Assembly: GCA_022653675.1 (NCBI GenBank)
Contig: JALCST010000018.1
Location: 1 to 41,580 of the forward strand
Origin: Bacteroidales bacterium
GTDB lineage: Bacteria; Bacteroidota; Bacteroidia; Bacteroidales; UBA932
Direction: 5' to 3'
Length of the DNA stretch: 41,580 bases
A program made the position numbers and the translations under genes. Below are positions 14,519 to 22,719 of the stretch, one piece after another (positions within the stretch are counted from its first letter, which is position 1; every line of letters begins with the position of its first letter). The notes beneath the pieces were generated by a model that had not been told where the DNA came from, ran no database searches, and worked only from the letters and a program-made list of their open reading frames with translations.

Positions 14519-16948
14519 TTATTCAAAACGGGAATTTTCGGCAGTCCTGAATCCGGCCAGGAACGATGGGGTCTTGAGGCGTCTTTTCCCTGATACCTGA
14601 AGCTCGTCTATTCTCAACCAGTTGCCATCCCCACAGCGTACGTATAGATACTTGTGGCCGTCGGTCGCAATGGTCCCGGCACTGCCGTCCATGTTTCCGA
14701 TGCCTTCAATGCCGGGTTTCTTATCTTCATATGCGAGGTAAACCTTGACCTCTTCCCGATGCGGTTCGCTGCCTTCCATTGAAGTTACGAGTGTCGCATG
14801 TGCTGCTGGATAAGGGGAGAGCCCGCGTACCTGCAACTCGAGTTCCTTGGCGGAGCGCCTGAATTCCATCCTGCAGCTTTCCGCGTTGAGCTTCGGAGCT
14901 GGCCGCAGAGCAGAAATACAGGTTTGAGGCATAGGCATTGCCTTGTGTCTCAAGATGTCTTCTGCGGTTTGGACGACGAGCTCGCAACCCAGTGCCATGA
15001 GTTTGTCATGCAGAGAGCCTGCAGTGTCGCTCTTCTCGATCATGCATTCGCGCTGCATGAGAATATTTCCGGTATCGATATTCTTGTCTATCATGAATGT
15101 AGTAACTCCCGTAAGACGTTCCCCGTCCATTATGGCCCAGTTTATTGGGGCTGCTCCCCTGAACTGCGGAAGCAGCGAGGCATGGAGGTTGAAGGTGCCG
15201 AGGCGTGGAATTTTCCAGACAGCTTCGGGCAGCATCCTGAACGCTACGACTACGAACAGTTCGGCCTTATAACTTTCGAGTTTGCCTATGAATTCCGGGT
15301 CTTTAAGGGAAACAGGCTGCAGTACCTCGATCTTATGGGCTACGGCATACTTCTTAACTGCGCTTTCGTTTACCTTGCGGCCTCTGCCGGAAGGCTTGTC
15401 AGGTGTAGTTACGACCGCGCATATGTTGTATCCTTTCTTTCGCAGCGCTTCGAGAGAACCTACGGCGAATTCGGGGGTACCCATGAATACGATTTTGATC
15501 TTGCGCCGTTTTATATGTGCGAAGAATTCCTTTATCGATTTGCCGATTGCCCCGAAAAATACCGCGGGATTGAATATGGAGGAATCCTTGGTGGACTCGA
15601 TTGTCAGGAATACACCTATGGGAAGGAGCACCATCGACGATATGAACGCCCCTACGAATGGGGACATTGCCCCCTGCCTGGAAAGTTTCTTGCCTGAAAT
15701 GTCCACTACCCAATAAAGGACGAAAAATAGGAGGGATATTATGACTGGGGTCCCGAGCCCCCCCTTCCTTATTATGGCTCCCAACGGGGCTCCGATGAAA
15801 AAGAATATCAGACATGCTATCGCAACGGCGAATTTGCGGAATCTCTCCGTATCTATTCTCCTCAGAGGATCTGTCAACTGGTATTGCGAGCGCTCGATTT
15901 CCATGGACATCTGTTTCGGGTTGGAACCTATGACTTTCAACGCCCTTTCTATTGCACGATTTTCCGCTTCGCTGTCTTTCCATTTCATTTTCAGGGAATC
16001 GGCGTTCATGTTCCCTATTATGTGTTTGTTCCTGGCGGTGTCCATCTGATAGGCATATGCCAGTCCTATGCTGAAAGGTACCCTGCTGCCCTTTTCCGAG
16101 TAAGTGACATCATAGATCTGTCCGAGCGAATCCCTTTCATGGGAGAGTTGCTTCAGGTTCTGTGACATTACCTCATTCTTGTAGCGGTCGTCGTCGGTCC
16201 GTTTGAAAGCATAATCCTTTAGAGGGACCATTATGGTTTGCTCCGTGAAAGCTACTTTCTTGAGGTCGAGCACGGTGTCGCGGTAATACATCTTGTTGTT
16301 CTCTTGATAGGAGGTGCCGCTGTACATCTTGAGCACCAGAAAATCCTTGTCCGGGGTAAAATTCATCCTGGCCGAGTCGGCTTCGGTGAAATTGGTGTTT
16401 CCGTTATGTGCCGTGTGGTCGTATACCATTACGTCGAACATCATGTCGTCTTCGTTTCGGGATCGGATCTTTATTGTATAACCTTCTATGCCGTCATAGA
16501 ATATGCCTGTAGGGATTTTGATCTCATCTTTCGTCTGCATTATGTCCTGTTGCAACGTATAGATCTTGTTGTATGCGACCGGAAGCAGATTGTTCGAAAC
16601 GAAAAATGCGCCGATGGAAATTATGACCGCAACTACAATCAGCGGTGACAGGATTCTCGGAAGGGATACGCCGGCCGCCTTCAGGGAGAGCAGTTCGTTG
16701 CTTTCCCCCATGCCTCCCAGGGTCATTATGGAAGCTAGCAAAGTTGCCAATGGCAATGCAAGGGGAATAAGCGTACACGCTCCCCATCCCATGAATTCGA
16801 GAATTACTTCGAAGGAAAGTCCTTTACCGACAAGGTCGTCTATGTAGAGCCATAGGAACTGCAGGACAAGTACGAACATCACAATGATGAAAATCATTAT
16901 GAAAGGCCCTATGAATGAGGCCAATGTGTACCTGTCGATTCTCTTCAT
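14519..16948 (-). CDS. fmt: LptF/LptG permease fused to methionyl-tRNA formyltransferase
   Basis: One frame of 809 codons encodes two normally separate proteins. Residues about 1-470 are an LptF/LptG permease: hydrophobic helices near 12-35, 55-75 and 100-120, a beta-rich periplasmic domain, then helices around 370-450. This would be the membrane part of the LPS-export ABC system. Residues about 484-809 are a full Fmt, which formylates initiator Met-tRNA: IVFMGTPEFAVG, TPDKPSGRG, the catalytic FNLHASLLPQFRGAAP (Asn587, His589) and IDTGNI (Asp625). No ATG, GTG or TTG lies between the permease end and the first Fmt strand, so separate translation looks unlikely. The ATG (16948) overlaps the alaS stop as TGATG; a TTG one codon earlier is less likely. 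Confidence 0.92.
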   Translation of the reverse strand: MKRIDRYTLASFIGPFIMIFIIVMFVLVLQFLWLYIDDLVGKGLSFEVILEFMGWGACTLIPLALPLATLLASIMTLGGMGESNELLSLKAAGVSLPRILSPLIVVAVIISIGAFFVSNNLLPVAYNKIYTLQQDIMQTKDEIKIPTGIFYDGIEGYTIKIRSRNEDDMMFDVMVYDHTAHNGNTNFTEADSARMNFTPDKDFLVLKMYSGTSYQENNKMYYRDTVLDLKKVAFTEQTIMVPLKDYAFKRTDDDRYKNEVMSQNLKQLSHERDSLGQIYDVTYSEKGSRVPFSIGLAYAYQMDTARNKHIIGNMNADSLKMKWKDSEAENRAIERALKVIGSNPKQMSMEIERSQYQLTDPLRRIDTERFRKFAVAIACLIFFFIGAPLGAIIRKGGLGTPVIISLLFFVLYWVVDISGKKLSRQGAMSPFVGAFISSMVLLPIGVFLTIESTKDSSIFNPAVFFGAIGKSIKEFFAHIKRRKIKIVFMGTPEFAVGSLEALRKKGYNICAVVTTPDKPSGRGRKVNESAVKKYAVAHKIEVLQPVSLKDPEFIGKLESYKAELFVVVAFRMLPEAVWKIPRLGTFNLHASLLPQFRGAAPINWAIMDGERLTGVTTFMIDKNIDTGNILMQRECMIEKSDTAGSLHDKLMALGCELVVQTAEDILRHKAMPMPQTCISALRPAPKLNAESCRMEFRRSAKELELQVRGLSPYPAAHATLVTSMEGSEPHREEVKVYLAYEDKKPGIEGIGNMDGSAGTIATDGHKYLYVRCGDGNWLRIDELQVSGKRRLKTPSFLAGFRTAENSRFE

Positions 16949-19563
16949 CAAATATCCTGAAGCAGCGACTTAAGCAGTTCCAGGGCTTTTCCCAGTCCTT
17001 CAATTTTCTTGCCACCTGCAGTAGCGAGGAATTTTTGTCCTCCTCCTCCTCCTTCGATCAGTTTGGCCGCCTTGCGTATGTCGTTCGATGCGTTATGTCC
17101 TTTTGATGTCAAATCGTCGGTGTACATTACTGTAAGACAGGCTTTCCGGTCCGGAGTGGCGAAGGCGCCGAAGAAAGCGGAATTGGTCAGGTTCTTGCGC
17201 ATGGAAAAAGCTATTTCCTTCATCATATGTGCATTGCATTGATCGGTGGAAATATATACGTCGATGCCGTTGATGTTTTCCTTGTGGGCCATGATCTTCG
17301 TCTTCATCTGTTCCTCCTGTACCTTTGCTGCCTCTTCGAGTTCACGGCGGGCGGCTGCGTTTTCATCGATAAGCTTTTGCGCTGCGGCCACGGTGTCCTG
17401 TGCGTTGTTGAACAACGCCTTTACGCCTTTGTATTCATTTTCCATCTTGTCTATCAGATCTTCCGCATGCGAGCCTGAGACGGCTTCGATGCGTCTCACG
17501 CCCGCGGCGATCGCCGATTCCGAAACTATCTTGAAGTAACCTATGTTTCCCGTGGCACTCGTATGGGTTCCACCGCAGAATTCTATGGAATCGCCGAATT
17601 TTATTACCCTTACCCTGTCTCCGTATTTTTCTCCGAACAGGGCGACCGCACCCATCTTCCGCCCCTCTTCGATCGGGACATCCCTTAATTCTTCCTTGGG
17701 AATATTCTTGCGGATCAGTCCGTTTACCATCCTTTCGACTTTCCTGAGATCTTCTTCCCCGACTTTTTCGAAATGGGAGAAGTCGAAACGGAACGAATCT
17801 GGGCCTACGAACGAGCCTTTCTGTTCTATGTGGCTGCCAAGTATGCTTCGCAACGAAAAGTCCAGCAGGTGAGTGCATGAATGATTGTTCGCGATGTCCT
17901 GCCTGCGTACGGCATCGACCTCGGCCATGAATTCCGCAGATGGATCCGAAGGTAATTTCCGTGTGATATGTATAGGAAGGTCGTTTTCTTTTATCGTGTT
18001 GACGATTTGAATCTTCTCGTTGCCGTAAGTTATGTGTCCGGTGTCGCCTACCTGCCCCCCGCTTTCCGCATAAAAAGGTGTGCGGTCGAATACGAGCTGG
18101 TATGTCAAACTGCATCTTGTTTTTACGGTACGGTATTTTGTAATGTGAATTTTCTCCGACAGGGTGTCGTATCCGTCGAAAACGGTCTTCGAAGAGGGAA
18201 TGATTTCCATCCAGTCCCCTTCTTCCTTTGCGGCCGCATGGCGGGCACGTTCCTTCTGATTCTGAAGCTCCCTGTTGAATCCCCCCAAATCTATTTCGTA
18301 ACCGTGCTCACGTGCCATAAGTTCGCTGAGATCTATCGGGAATCCGAAGGTGTCGTAAAGTGTGAATGCATCTTCCCCCGAAATCAGCTTGCACTTCCTG
18401 TCCTTCTCCATTATCTGGTCCATCAGGCCTATTCCCTTGTCGAGGGTGCGGAGAAAAGCTTCCTCTTCGTTCCTGGTTACTTCTACGACTAGTTTCTCCT
18501 GGGCTTTTATTTCTGGGAAGACGTCACCCATTTCACGGACAAGCTCCGGCACCAGAAGGCACAGGAAAGGCTCCCTGAAACCAAGGAACGTATATCCGTA
18601 GCGCACCGCACGGCGAAGTATCCTTCTTATCACATAGCCGGCCTTTACGTTCGAGGGGAGCTGCCCGTCCGCTATCGCGAAGGTTATTGCGCGTATGTGG
18701 TCTGCTATGACCCTCATCGCCACCGATTCGTCCTCATTGTCGCCGTAGCGCTTTCCGCACATTTCGGAAACGGTGCTTATCATGGGTTTGAAGACGTCGG
18801 TGTCGTAATTGCTCTTGCACCCTTCAAGGACCATACACAGCCTTTCGAATCCCATCCCGGTATCGATATGCTTGTTCGGCAGCGGTTCAAGATGGCCGTC
18901 GGCCATCCTGTCGTATTGCATGAAGACCAGATTCCATATCTCCATTACGAGGGGATTGTCCTTGTTGACAAGGGATGCCCCCGGAACGGCGTTGCGTTCA
19001 ACTTCGTCGCGCAGGTCTATATGTATTTCGCTGCATGGGCCGCATGGGCCGGTTTCACCCATTTCCCAAAAATTGTCGTGGCGGTTACCGTAAATTATAT
19101 GGCCGGCCGGCAAATGTTTCAACCATTCATTCCTCGCCTCTTCGTCGGGTCCTATGCCGTCGGATTCGCAACCTTCGAATACAGTAGCGTAAAGCCTCGT
19201 CCCGTCTATTTTGTATATCTCTGTCAGAAGTTCCCATGCCCATCCGATGGCCTCTTGCTTGAAATAGTCTCCGAAGCTCCAGTTGCCGAGCATCTCGAAC
19301 ATTGTATGGTGGTACGTGTCGTGTCCCACGACCTCGAGATCGTTGTGCTTGCCGCTGACACGCAGGCATTTTTGGGTGTCTGTGGCTCGTGTGTACCTGG
19401 GCTGTCTGTTTCCGAGGAAAATGTCCTTGAACTGGTTCATTCCCGCATTGGTGAACATCAGGGTCGGATCGTTTTTAACTACTATCGGGGAAGATGGAAC
19501 TATTACATGTCCCTTGGACTTGAAAAAGTCCAAAAAGGTCTGTCTTATTTCTTTTGAAGTCAT
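16948..19563 (-). CDS. alaS: Alanyl-tRNA synthetase
   Basis: The enzyme charges tRNA-Ala and is of normal family length (871 aa). Class II core: FLDFFKSKGH at the N-terminus, then TFTNAGMNQF-like motif 2 (MFTNAGMNQFKDIFLG). The editing domain has NHSCTHLL and CGGTHTSATGN, whose His and Cys residues bind zinc and deacylate mischarged tRNA. A coiled coil leads to the DHHA1-like C-terminal domain with IEGGGGGQKFLATAGG. The open frame extends 36 codons further upstream, but the ATG at 19563 begins the conserved start MTSKEIRQTFLDFF, and the extension would cross the promoter. It is first in an operon with the LptG-Fmt gene, which is translationally coupled. Confidence 0.97.
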   Translation of the reverse strand: MTSKEIRQTFLDFFKSKGHVIVPSSPIVVKNDPTLMFTNAGMNQFKDIFLGNRQPRYTRATDTQKCLRVSGKHNDLEVVGHDTYHHTMFEMLGNWSFGDYFKQEAIGWAWELLTEIYKIDGTRLYATVFEGCESDGIGPDEEARNEWLKHLPAGHIIYGNRHDNFWEMGETGPCGPCSEIHIDLRDEVERNAVPGASLVNKDNPLVMEIWNLVFMQYDRMADGHLEPLPNKHIDTGMGFERLCMVLEGCKSNYDTDVFKPMISTVSEMCGKRYGDNEDESVAMRVIADHIRAITFAIADGQLPSNVKAGYVIRRILRRAVRYGYTFLGFREPFLCLLVPELVREMGDVFPEIKAQEKLVVEVTRNEEEAFLRTLDKGIGLMDQIMEKDRKCKLISGEDAFTLYDTFGFPIDLSELMAREHGYEIDLGGFNRELQNQKERARHAAAKEEGDWMEIIPSSKTVFDGYDTLSEKIHITKYRTVKTRCSLTYQLVFDRTPFYAESGGQVGDTGHITYGNEKIQIVNTIKENDLPIHITRKLPSDPSAEFMAEVDAVRRQDIANNHSCTHLLDFSLRSILGSHIEQKGSFVGPDSFRFDFSHFEKVGEEDLRKVERMVNGLIRKNIPKEELRDVPIEEGRKMGAVALFGEKYGDRVRVIKFGDSIEFCGGTHTSATGNIGYFKIVSESAIAAGVRRIEAVSGSHAEDLIDKMENEYKGVKALFNNAQDTVAAAQKLIDENAAARRELEEAAKVQEEQMKTKIMAHKENINGIDVYISTDQCNAHMMKEIAFSMRKNLTNSAFFGAFATPDRKACLTVMYTDDLTSKGHNASNDIRKAAKLIEGGGGGQKFLATAGGKKIEGLGKALELLKSLLQDI

Positions 19564-19588
19564 ATTTTGCCTGGCATAATTTTGGCTA

Positions 19589-19596
19589 CAAAAGTA
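19589..19596 (-). promoter_or_regulatory. Promoter -7 element of alaS
   Basis: Minus-strand TACTTTTG fits TAnnTTTG, 25 nt before the alaS ATG at 19563. The spacer towards a -33 element overlaps the divergent promoter of the M23 operon, so the two transcription units share about 60 bp of control DNA. Confidence 0.5.
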
Positions 19597-19617
19597 GCTG
19601 TTTTTTACAAAATTAAT

Positions 19618-19625
19618 TATATTTG
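19618..19625 (+). promoter_or_regulatory. Promoter -7 element of the M23-dnaB-rnf operon
   Basis: TATATTTG is a perfect TAnnTTTG element, 27 nt before the ATG at 19653. An in-frame TTG at 19623 lies inside this element and so cannot be the start. The -33 position is only T-rich. This appears to be the main promoter for the long rightward operon. Confidence 0.55.
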
Positions 19626-19652
19626 CGTGATTTAAAGTCGCTATTTCGTTTA

Positions 19653-20615
19653 ATGCTCGGCAACAAGACATATTTTTTCAATAAGGAGACCTGCTCTTTT
19701 GAAGTAGAGACTGTCGGAAAGAGAAAGAAGATTCTCACCCGTGTGGGGATATCCCTTTTCGTTATGGTTCTGTTATGTTGTTACTATTTTCTGTTCTCGA
19801 ACGTCCTTCACCTCAAGACTCCGAAGATGGCCGTTCTTCTCGACAGAAACGAGGAACTTCTTTCCAAGGTTGAATATCTGAACCAGAGGATGGACAAGGA
19901 CAACGATGCGTTGCTCAAGTTGCAGATGAGGGATAATGTCGTTTACAGACCGATTTTCGGTATGGAAGAGATTTCCCAGGGGGTAAGGGATGCGGGGTTC
20001 GGCGGTACTGACAGGTATTCGGATCTCGATCAGCTTTATAATGCCGGTTTTCTGAAATCTTCTGTCATGCGTCTGGACATATTGACCAAGAAAGCTTATG
20101 TCCAATCGCGTTCGTTCGATGACATACAGGTCCTTTCGAAAAGGGCTGGGGACATGGCGAGCTGCATACCGAACATTTTCCCGGTTTCCACTTCGGCATT
20201 CAACAGGATCTCCAGTTCATTTGGATATCGTTCGGATCCATTTACCCATGCAATCAGGATGCATACGGGAGTGGATATCTCCGGTCCGAAGAATGAACCA
20301 ATATATGTCACGGGGGACGGAAAGGTGGTCGAAGTCGGATTCAACTTCTTCGGTTACGGCAATTTCGTGGTCGTAGACCACGGATTCGGTTACAAGACCC
20401 TTTATGGCCATCTCAGCACACCCGAAGTCGCCGAAGGACAAATGCTTCACAGAGGCGACGAGATAGGTGAGATGGGCAATACCGGACGTTCCACGGGGAC
20501 GCATCTGCATTATGAAGTGCGTTACAAGGACCGCCCGATCAATCCTACCAATTTTTTTGACAGGGATGTTTCTCCGAAAGATTACGCGAAACTTGTAAGG
20601 TCAGGGACGCGGTAG
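19653..20615 (+). CDS. Membrane-anchored M23 peptidoglycan endopeptidase (first of two)
   Basis: A 320-residue LytM/M23-family protein: short cytoplasmic N-terminus, one transmembrane helix (about 31-50), a coiled-coil region, then the M23 metallopeptidase domain. Zinc ligands are visible: His204 and Asp208 in MHTGVDI, and His284/His286 in THLHYEV; FGYRSDPF precedes them as usual. It probably cuts peptidoglycan cross-links in the periplasm. The ATG at 19653 is chosen because the upstream TTG overlaps the -7 element. It is the first gene of the operon, followed 10 nt later by a paralogue of similar design. Confidence 0.88.
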   Translation: MLGNKTYFFNKETCSFEVETVGKRKKILTRVGISLFVMVLLCCYYFLFSNVLHLKTPKMAVLLDRNEELLSKVEYLNQRMDKDNDALLKLQMRDNVVYRPIFGMEEISQGVRDAGFGGTDRYSDLDQLYNAGFLKSSVMRLDILTKKAYVQSRSFDDIQVLSKRAGDMASCIPNIFPVSTSAFNRISSSFGYRSDPFTHAIRMHTGVDISGPKNEPIYVTGDGKVVEVGFNFFGYGNFVVVDHGFGYKTLYGHLSTPEVAEGQMLHRGDEIGEMGNTGRSTGTHLHYEVRYKDRPINPTNFFDRDVSPKDYAKLVRSGTR

Positions 20616-20619
20616 GAGG
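20614..20619 (+). promoter_or_regulatory. Strong ribosome binding site of the second M23 gene
   Basis: AGGAGG overlaps the stop codon of the first M23 gene and lies 6 nt before the ATG at 20626. Good Shine-Dalgarno sites are rare in this window, so it is notable, and it favours ATG 20626 over the GTG at 20623. Confidence 0.5.
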
Positions 20620-20625
20620 AGGGTG

Positions 20626-21588
20626 ATGTCGAAGAGGAAGCGTTACATTTACAATAAGGACGAGTTGAAGTTCGAAGAGTACAGGGTATCGCCGAAAAAG
20701 GTGGTTTCAACTGTTCTTAAGGTTTTTCTTTACTGTTCCGGAGCGGCGCTCGCCTTGTATCTTTTACTTACGTTCGTTCTTGATACTCCATCGGAAAAAA
20801 AGCTCAGGAGGGAAAACAAATATATTGGCAGAACATATGATGAGATGGTTGAAAGAGCTGATATGTTGCACAATACGGTACAGAGCCTCGAATACAGGGA
20901 CAAGGGGATATATGAACAGATATTCAATTCCGAGCCACCCGATTTCATGCAGCGGGATACGGTCGTGAACTATGCGTGTCTCGATTCACTTTACGAGAGC
21001 AGGATCGTGCACGAAACTTTTTTGAAATGCGGCATGCTTTCTATCCAGGCCGCGCATAACCGGACTACGATAGGGAATATCAGTTTACGTATGGCATATT
21101 TGGGGGATAGTGTACGCAGGATTCCTTCCATATTGCCGATCAGGCGGTTTTCAATCGCGTCCACCGGTGCCTCGGTAGGCAAGAAGGTGAATCCTTTCCT
21201 GAAGACGGTAACCGATCACGAGGGAATAGATCTGCTTGCTCCGATAGGTACGGATGTCCTTGCAACGGCAACCGGAGTAGTGATTGCGGTATCCAATTCG
21301 AAATCCGGGTTCGGCAAGGCGGTGACCATTTCCCACGGTAACGGATTGTCTACGTTCTATTGCCATCTGAATGACATACTTGTCAGAAGGGGACAGAAAA
21401 TAACGCAGGGTGACGTGATAGGAAGAGTGGGGAACAGCGGTACCTCTTTCGCCCCCCATCTGCATTATGCCGTTTTCCGTGACGGCGTAGTACAGGACCC
21501 TGTGAATTATTTTTTCGCCGACCTTGACGGGAAGGGTTACAGGGAGATGCTTTTGATTGCTACGAATACCGGACAGTCCCTTGACTGA
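20626..21588 (+). CDS. Membrane-anchored M23 peptidoglycan endopeptidase (second of two)
   Basis: A 320-residue paralogue-like neighbour of the preceding gene with the same layout: basic N-terminus, transmembrane helix (about 30-52), helical stalk and M23 domain. The zinc ligands are His198 and Asp202 in DHEGIDL and His278/His280 in PHLHYAV. The FGYR-type segment before the first ligand is replaced by a divergent STGASVGKKVNPF, so substrate or activation may differ from gene one, but the catalytic set is complete. The start is ATG 20626, behind AGGAGG; a GTG one codon earlier is less likely. Confidence 0.87.
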   Translation: MSKRKRYIYNKDELKFEEYRVSPKKVVSTVLKVFLYCSGAALALYLLLTFVLDTPSEKKLRRENKYIGRTYDEMVERADMLHNTVQSLEYRDKGIYEQIFNSEPPDFMQRDTVVNYACLDSLYESRIVHETFLKCGMLSIQAAHNRTTIGNISLRMAYLGDSVRRIPSILPIRRFSIASTGASVGKKVNPFLKTVTDHEGIDLLAPIGTDVLATATGVVIAVSNSKSGFGKAVTISHGNGLSTFYCHLNDILVRRGQKITQGDVIGRVGNSGTSFAPHLHYAVFRDGVVQDPVNYFFADLDGKGYREMLLIATNTGQSLD

Positions 21589-21608
21589 TCCGAATATATA
21601 TTTATGAT

Positions 21609-21947
21609 ATGCCTGTAAAGGAATACAATGATGTTAAGATCTATTACCGGATATCCGAAGTCGCCGGACTTTTGGGCGAGAGCGAATCGCTTGTCCGCTA
21701 TTGGTCCAACGAGTTCCCCCAATATGTGAGGCCCGATCGGAACAAGCGGGGCGTGCGTCTTTTCACGCCAAAAGATGTAGAGAACCTGAAGAGGATACAT
21801 TATTTGGTAAAGGAGAGGGGGATGACGCTTTCCGGGGCAGCCAAGCGAATGAAGGATAACCGGGAGGGGACCGACCGGAGCGTCGAAATAATCGGTCGCC
21901 TCAAGGAGGTAAGGGCACTTCTGGAAGAGGTGCAAAAAAACATATGA
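21609..21947 (+). CDS. MerR-family transcriptional regulator
   Basis: A short (112 aa) MerR-type winged-helix protein. The DNA-binding region is clear: YYRISEVAGLLGESESLVRYW, then RGVRLFTPKDVENLKRI, followed by a helix (LVKERGMTLSGAAKRM) and a short C-terminal coiled coil. There is no effector domain or conserved metal-binding Cys, so it is of the small Bacteroidota type with unknown signal and targets. It sits between the M23 pair and nif3, 3 nt before the latter. Confidence 0.88.
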   Translation: MPVKEYNDVKIYYRISEVAGLLGESESLVRYWSNEFPQYVRPDRNKRGVRLFTPKDVENLKRIHYLVKERGMTLSGAAKRMKDNREGTDRSVEIIGRLKEVRALLEEVQKNI

Positions 21948-21950
21948 GTA

Positions 21951-22712
21951 ATGAAAGCTGGGGAAATAGCTGACATATTGGAGGAATTCGCACCTGTCGG
22001 TAGCGCGGAGGAGTGGGATAATCCCGGCTTCTGTGTGGGTTCGCCTCTGCAGGAGGTGAAGGGTGTTACCGTCGCTTTCGACTGTACAGCCGATGTGGTG
22101 GACGATGCCGTAAAAAACGGCTGTGACATGGTGGTTACCCATCATCCGTTGATTTTCCGTGGAATCAAGAAGATTTATCCCGAGGATCCGGTTGGAAACA
22201 CGATCGGGATGGCGATCAGGAACGGGGTTGCGGTTTATGCCGCCCATACGAATGCCGATAAGGCCGAAGGTGGCGTCAATACACTGATGGCCGGACGGAT
22301 GGGATTGAAGGATATGTCCTCGTTGGATGAATCGGGAATAGGGCTTGTAGGAACGCTCCCGTCCGAGATGGATTGCGGCGGTTTCATCGATATGCTTATG
22401 AAAGCGTTCAGCCTGCAGCATATACGCTATTCCGATCCCGTGAATTGCATGATAAGGCGTGTCGCATTGTGCTCCGGAAGCGGTGGTTCCCTTATAGGAA
22501 GTGCGCTTGCCAGCGGTGCCCAGGCCTATGTGACGGGCGACGTATCGTATCACGAGTTCTTTTGTCCTGACAACTTTCTCATTGCGGACATCGGACATTT
22601 CGAGAGCGAGATTGGCATCGTTGATAAGATTATCGAAATTCTTAAAGAAAATTTACATAACTTTGTCATTCGCAAATCTGATAGAATAAATAATCCAATA
22701 CATTACAGATAA
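21951..22712 (+). CDS. Nif3-like dinuclear metal-centre protein (GTP cyclohydrolase I type 2 family)
   Basis: A 253-residue DUF34/NIF3 family member. The metal ligands are visible: THHPLIF (His64, His65), HTNAD (His99, Asp103) and HFESE near the C-terminus (His216, Glu220). It is the short form: the roughly 100-residue PII-like insert present in many Bacteroidota homologues (about 365 aa) is missing. The biochemical role of the family is unresolved, with metal-insertion and nucleotide hydrolase proposals. The next gene, a coiled-coil zinc-ribbon protein, is a frequent partner of nif3 in bacteria. Confidence 0.9.
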   Translation: MKAGEIADILEEFAPVGSAEEWDNPGFCVGSPLQEVKGVTVAFDCTADVVDDAVKNGCDMVVTHHPLIFRGIKKIYPEDPVGNTIGMAIRNGVAVYAAHTNADKAEGGVNTLMAGRMGLKDMSSLDESGIGLVGTLPSEMDCGGFIDMLMKAFSLQHIRYSDPVNCMIRRVALCSGSGGSLIGSALASGAQAYVTGDVSYHEFFCPDNFLIADIGHFESEIGIVDKIIEILKENLHNFVIRKSDRINNPIHYR

Positions 22713-22719
22713 ATTAATT

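Noticed and set aside
19564..19671. Upstream extension of alaS by 36 codons
   Set aside because: It would cross both divergent -7 elements, and the family start is at the ATG at 19563.
21537..22598. 353-codon minus-strand frame across MerR and nif3
   Set aside because: It overlaps two clear genes in the opposite direction and shows no family features.
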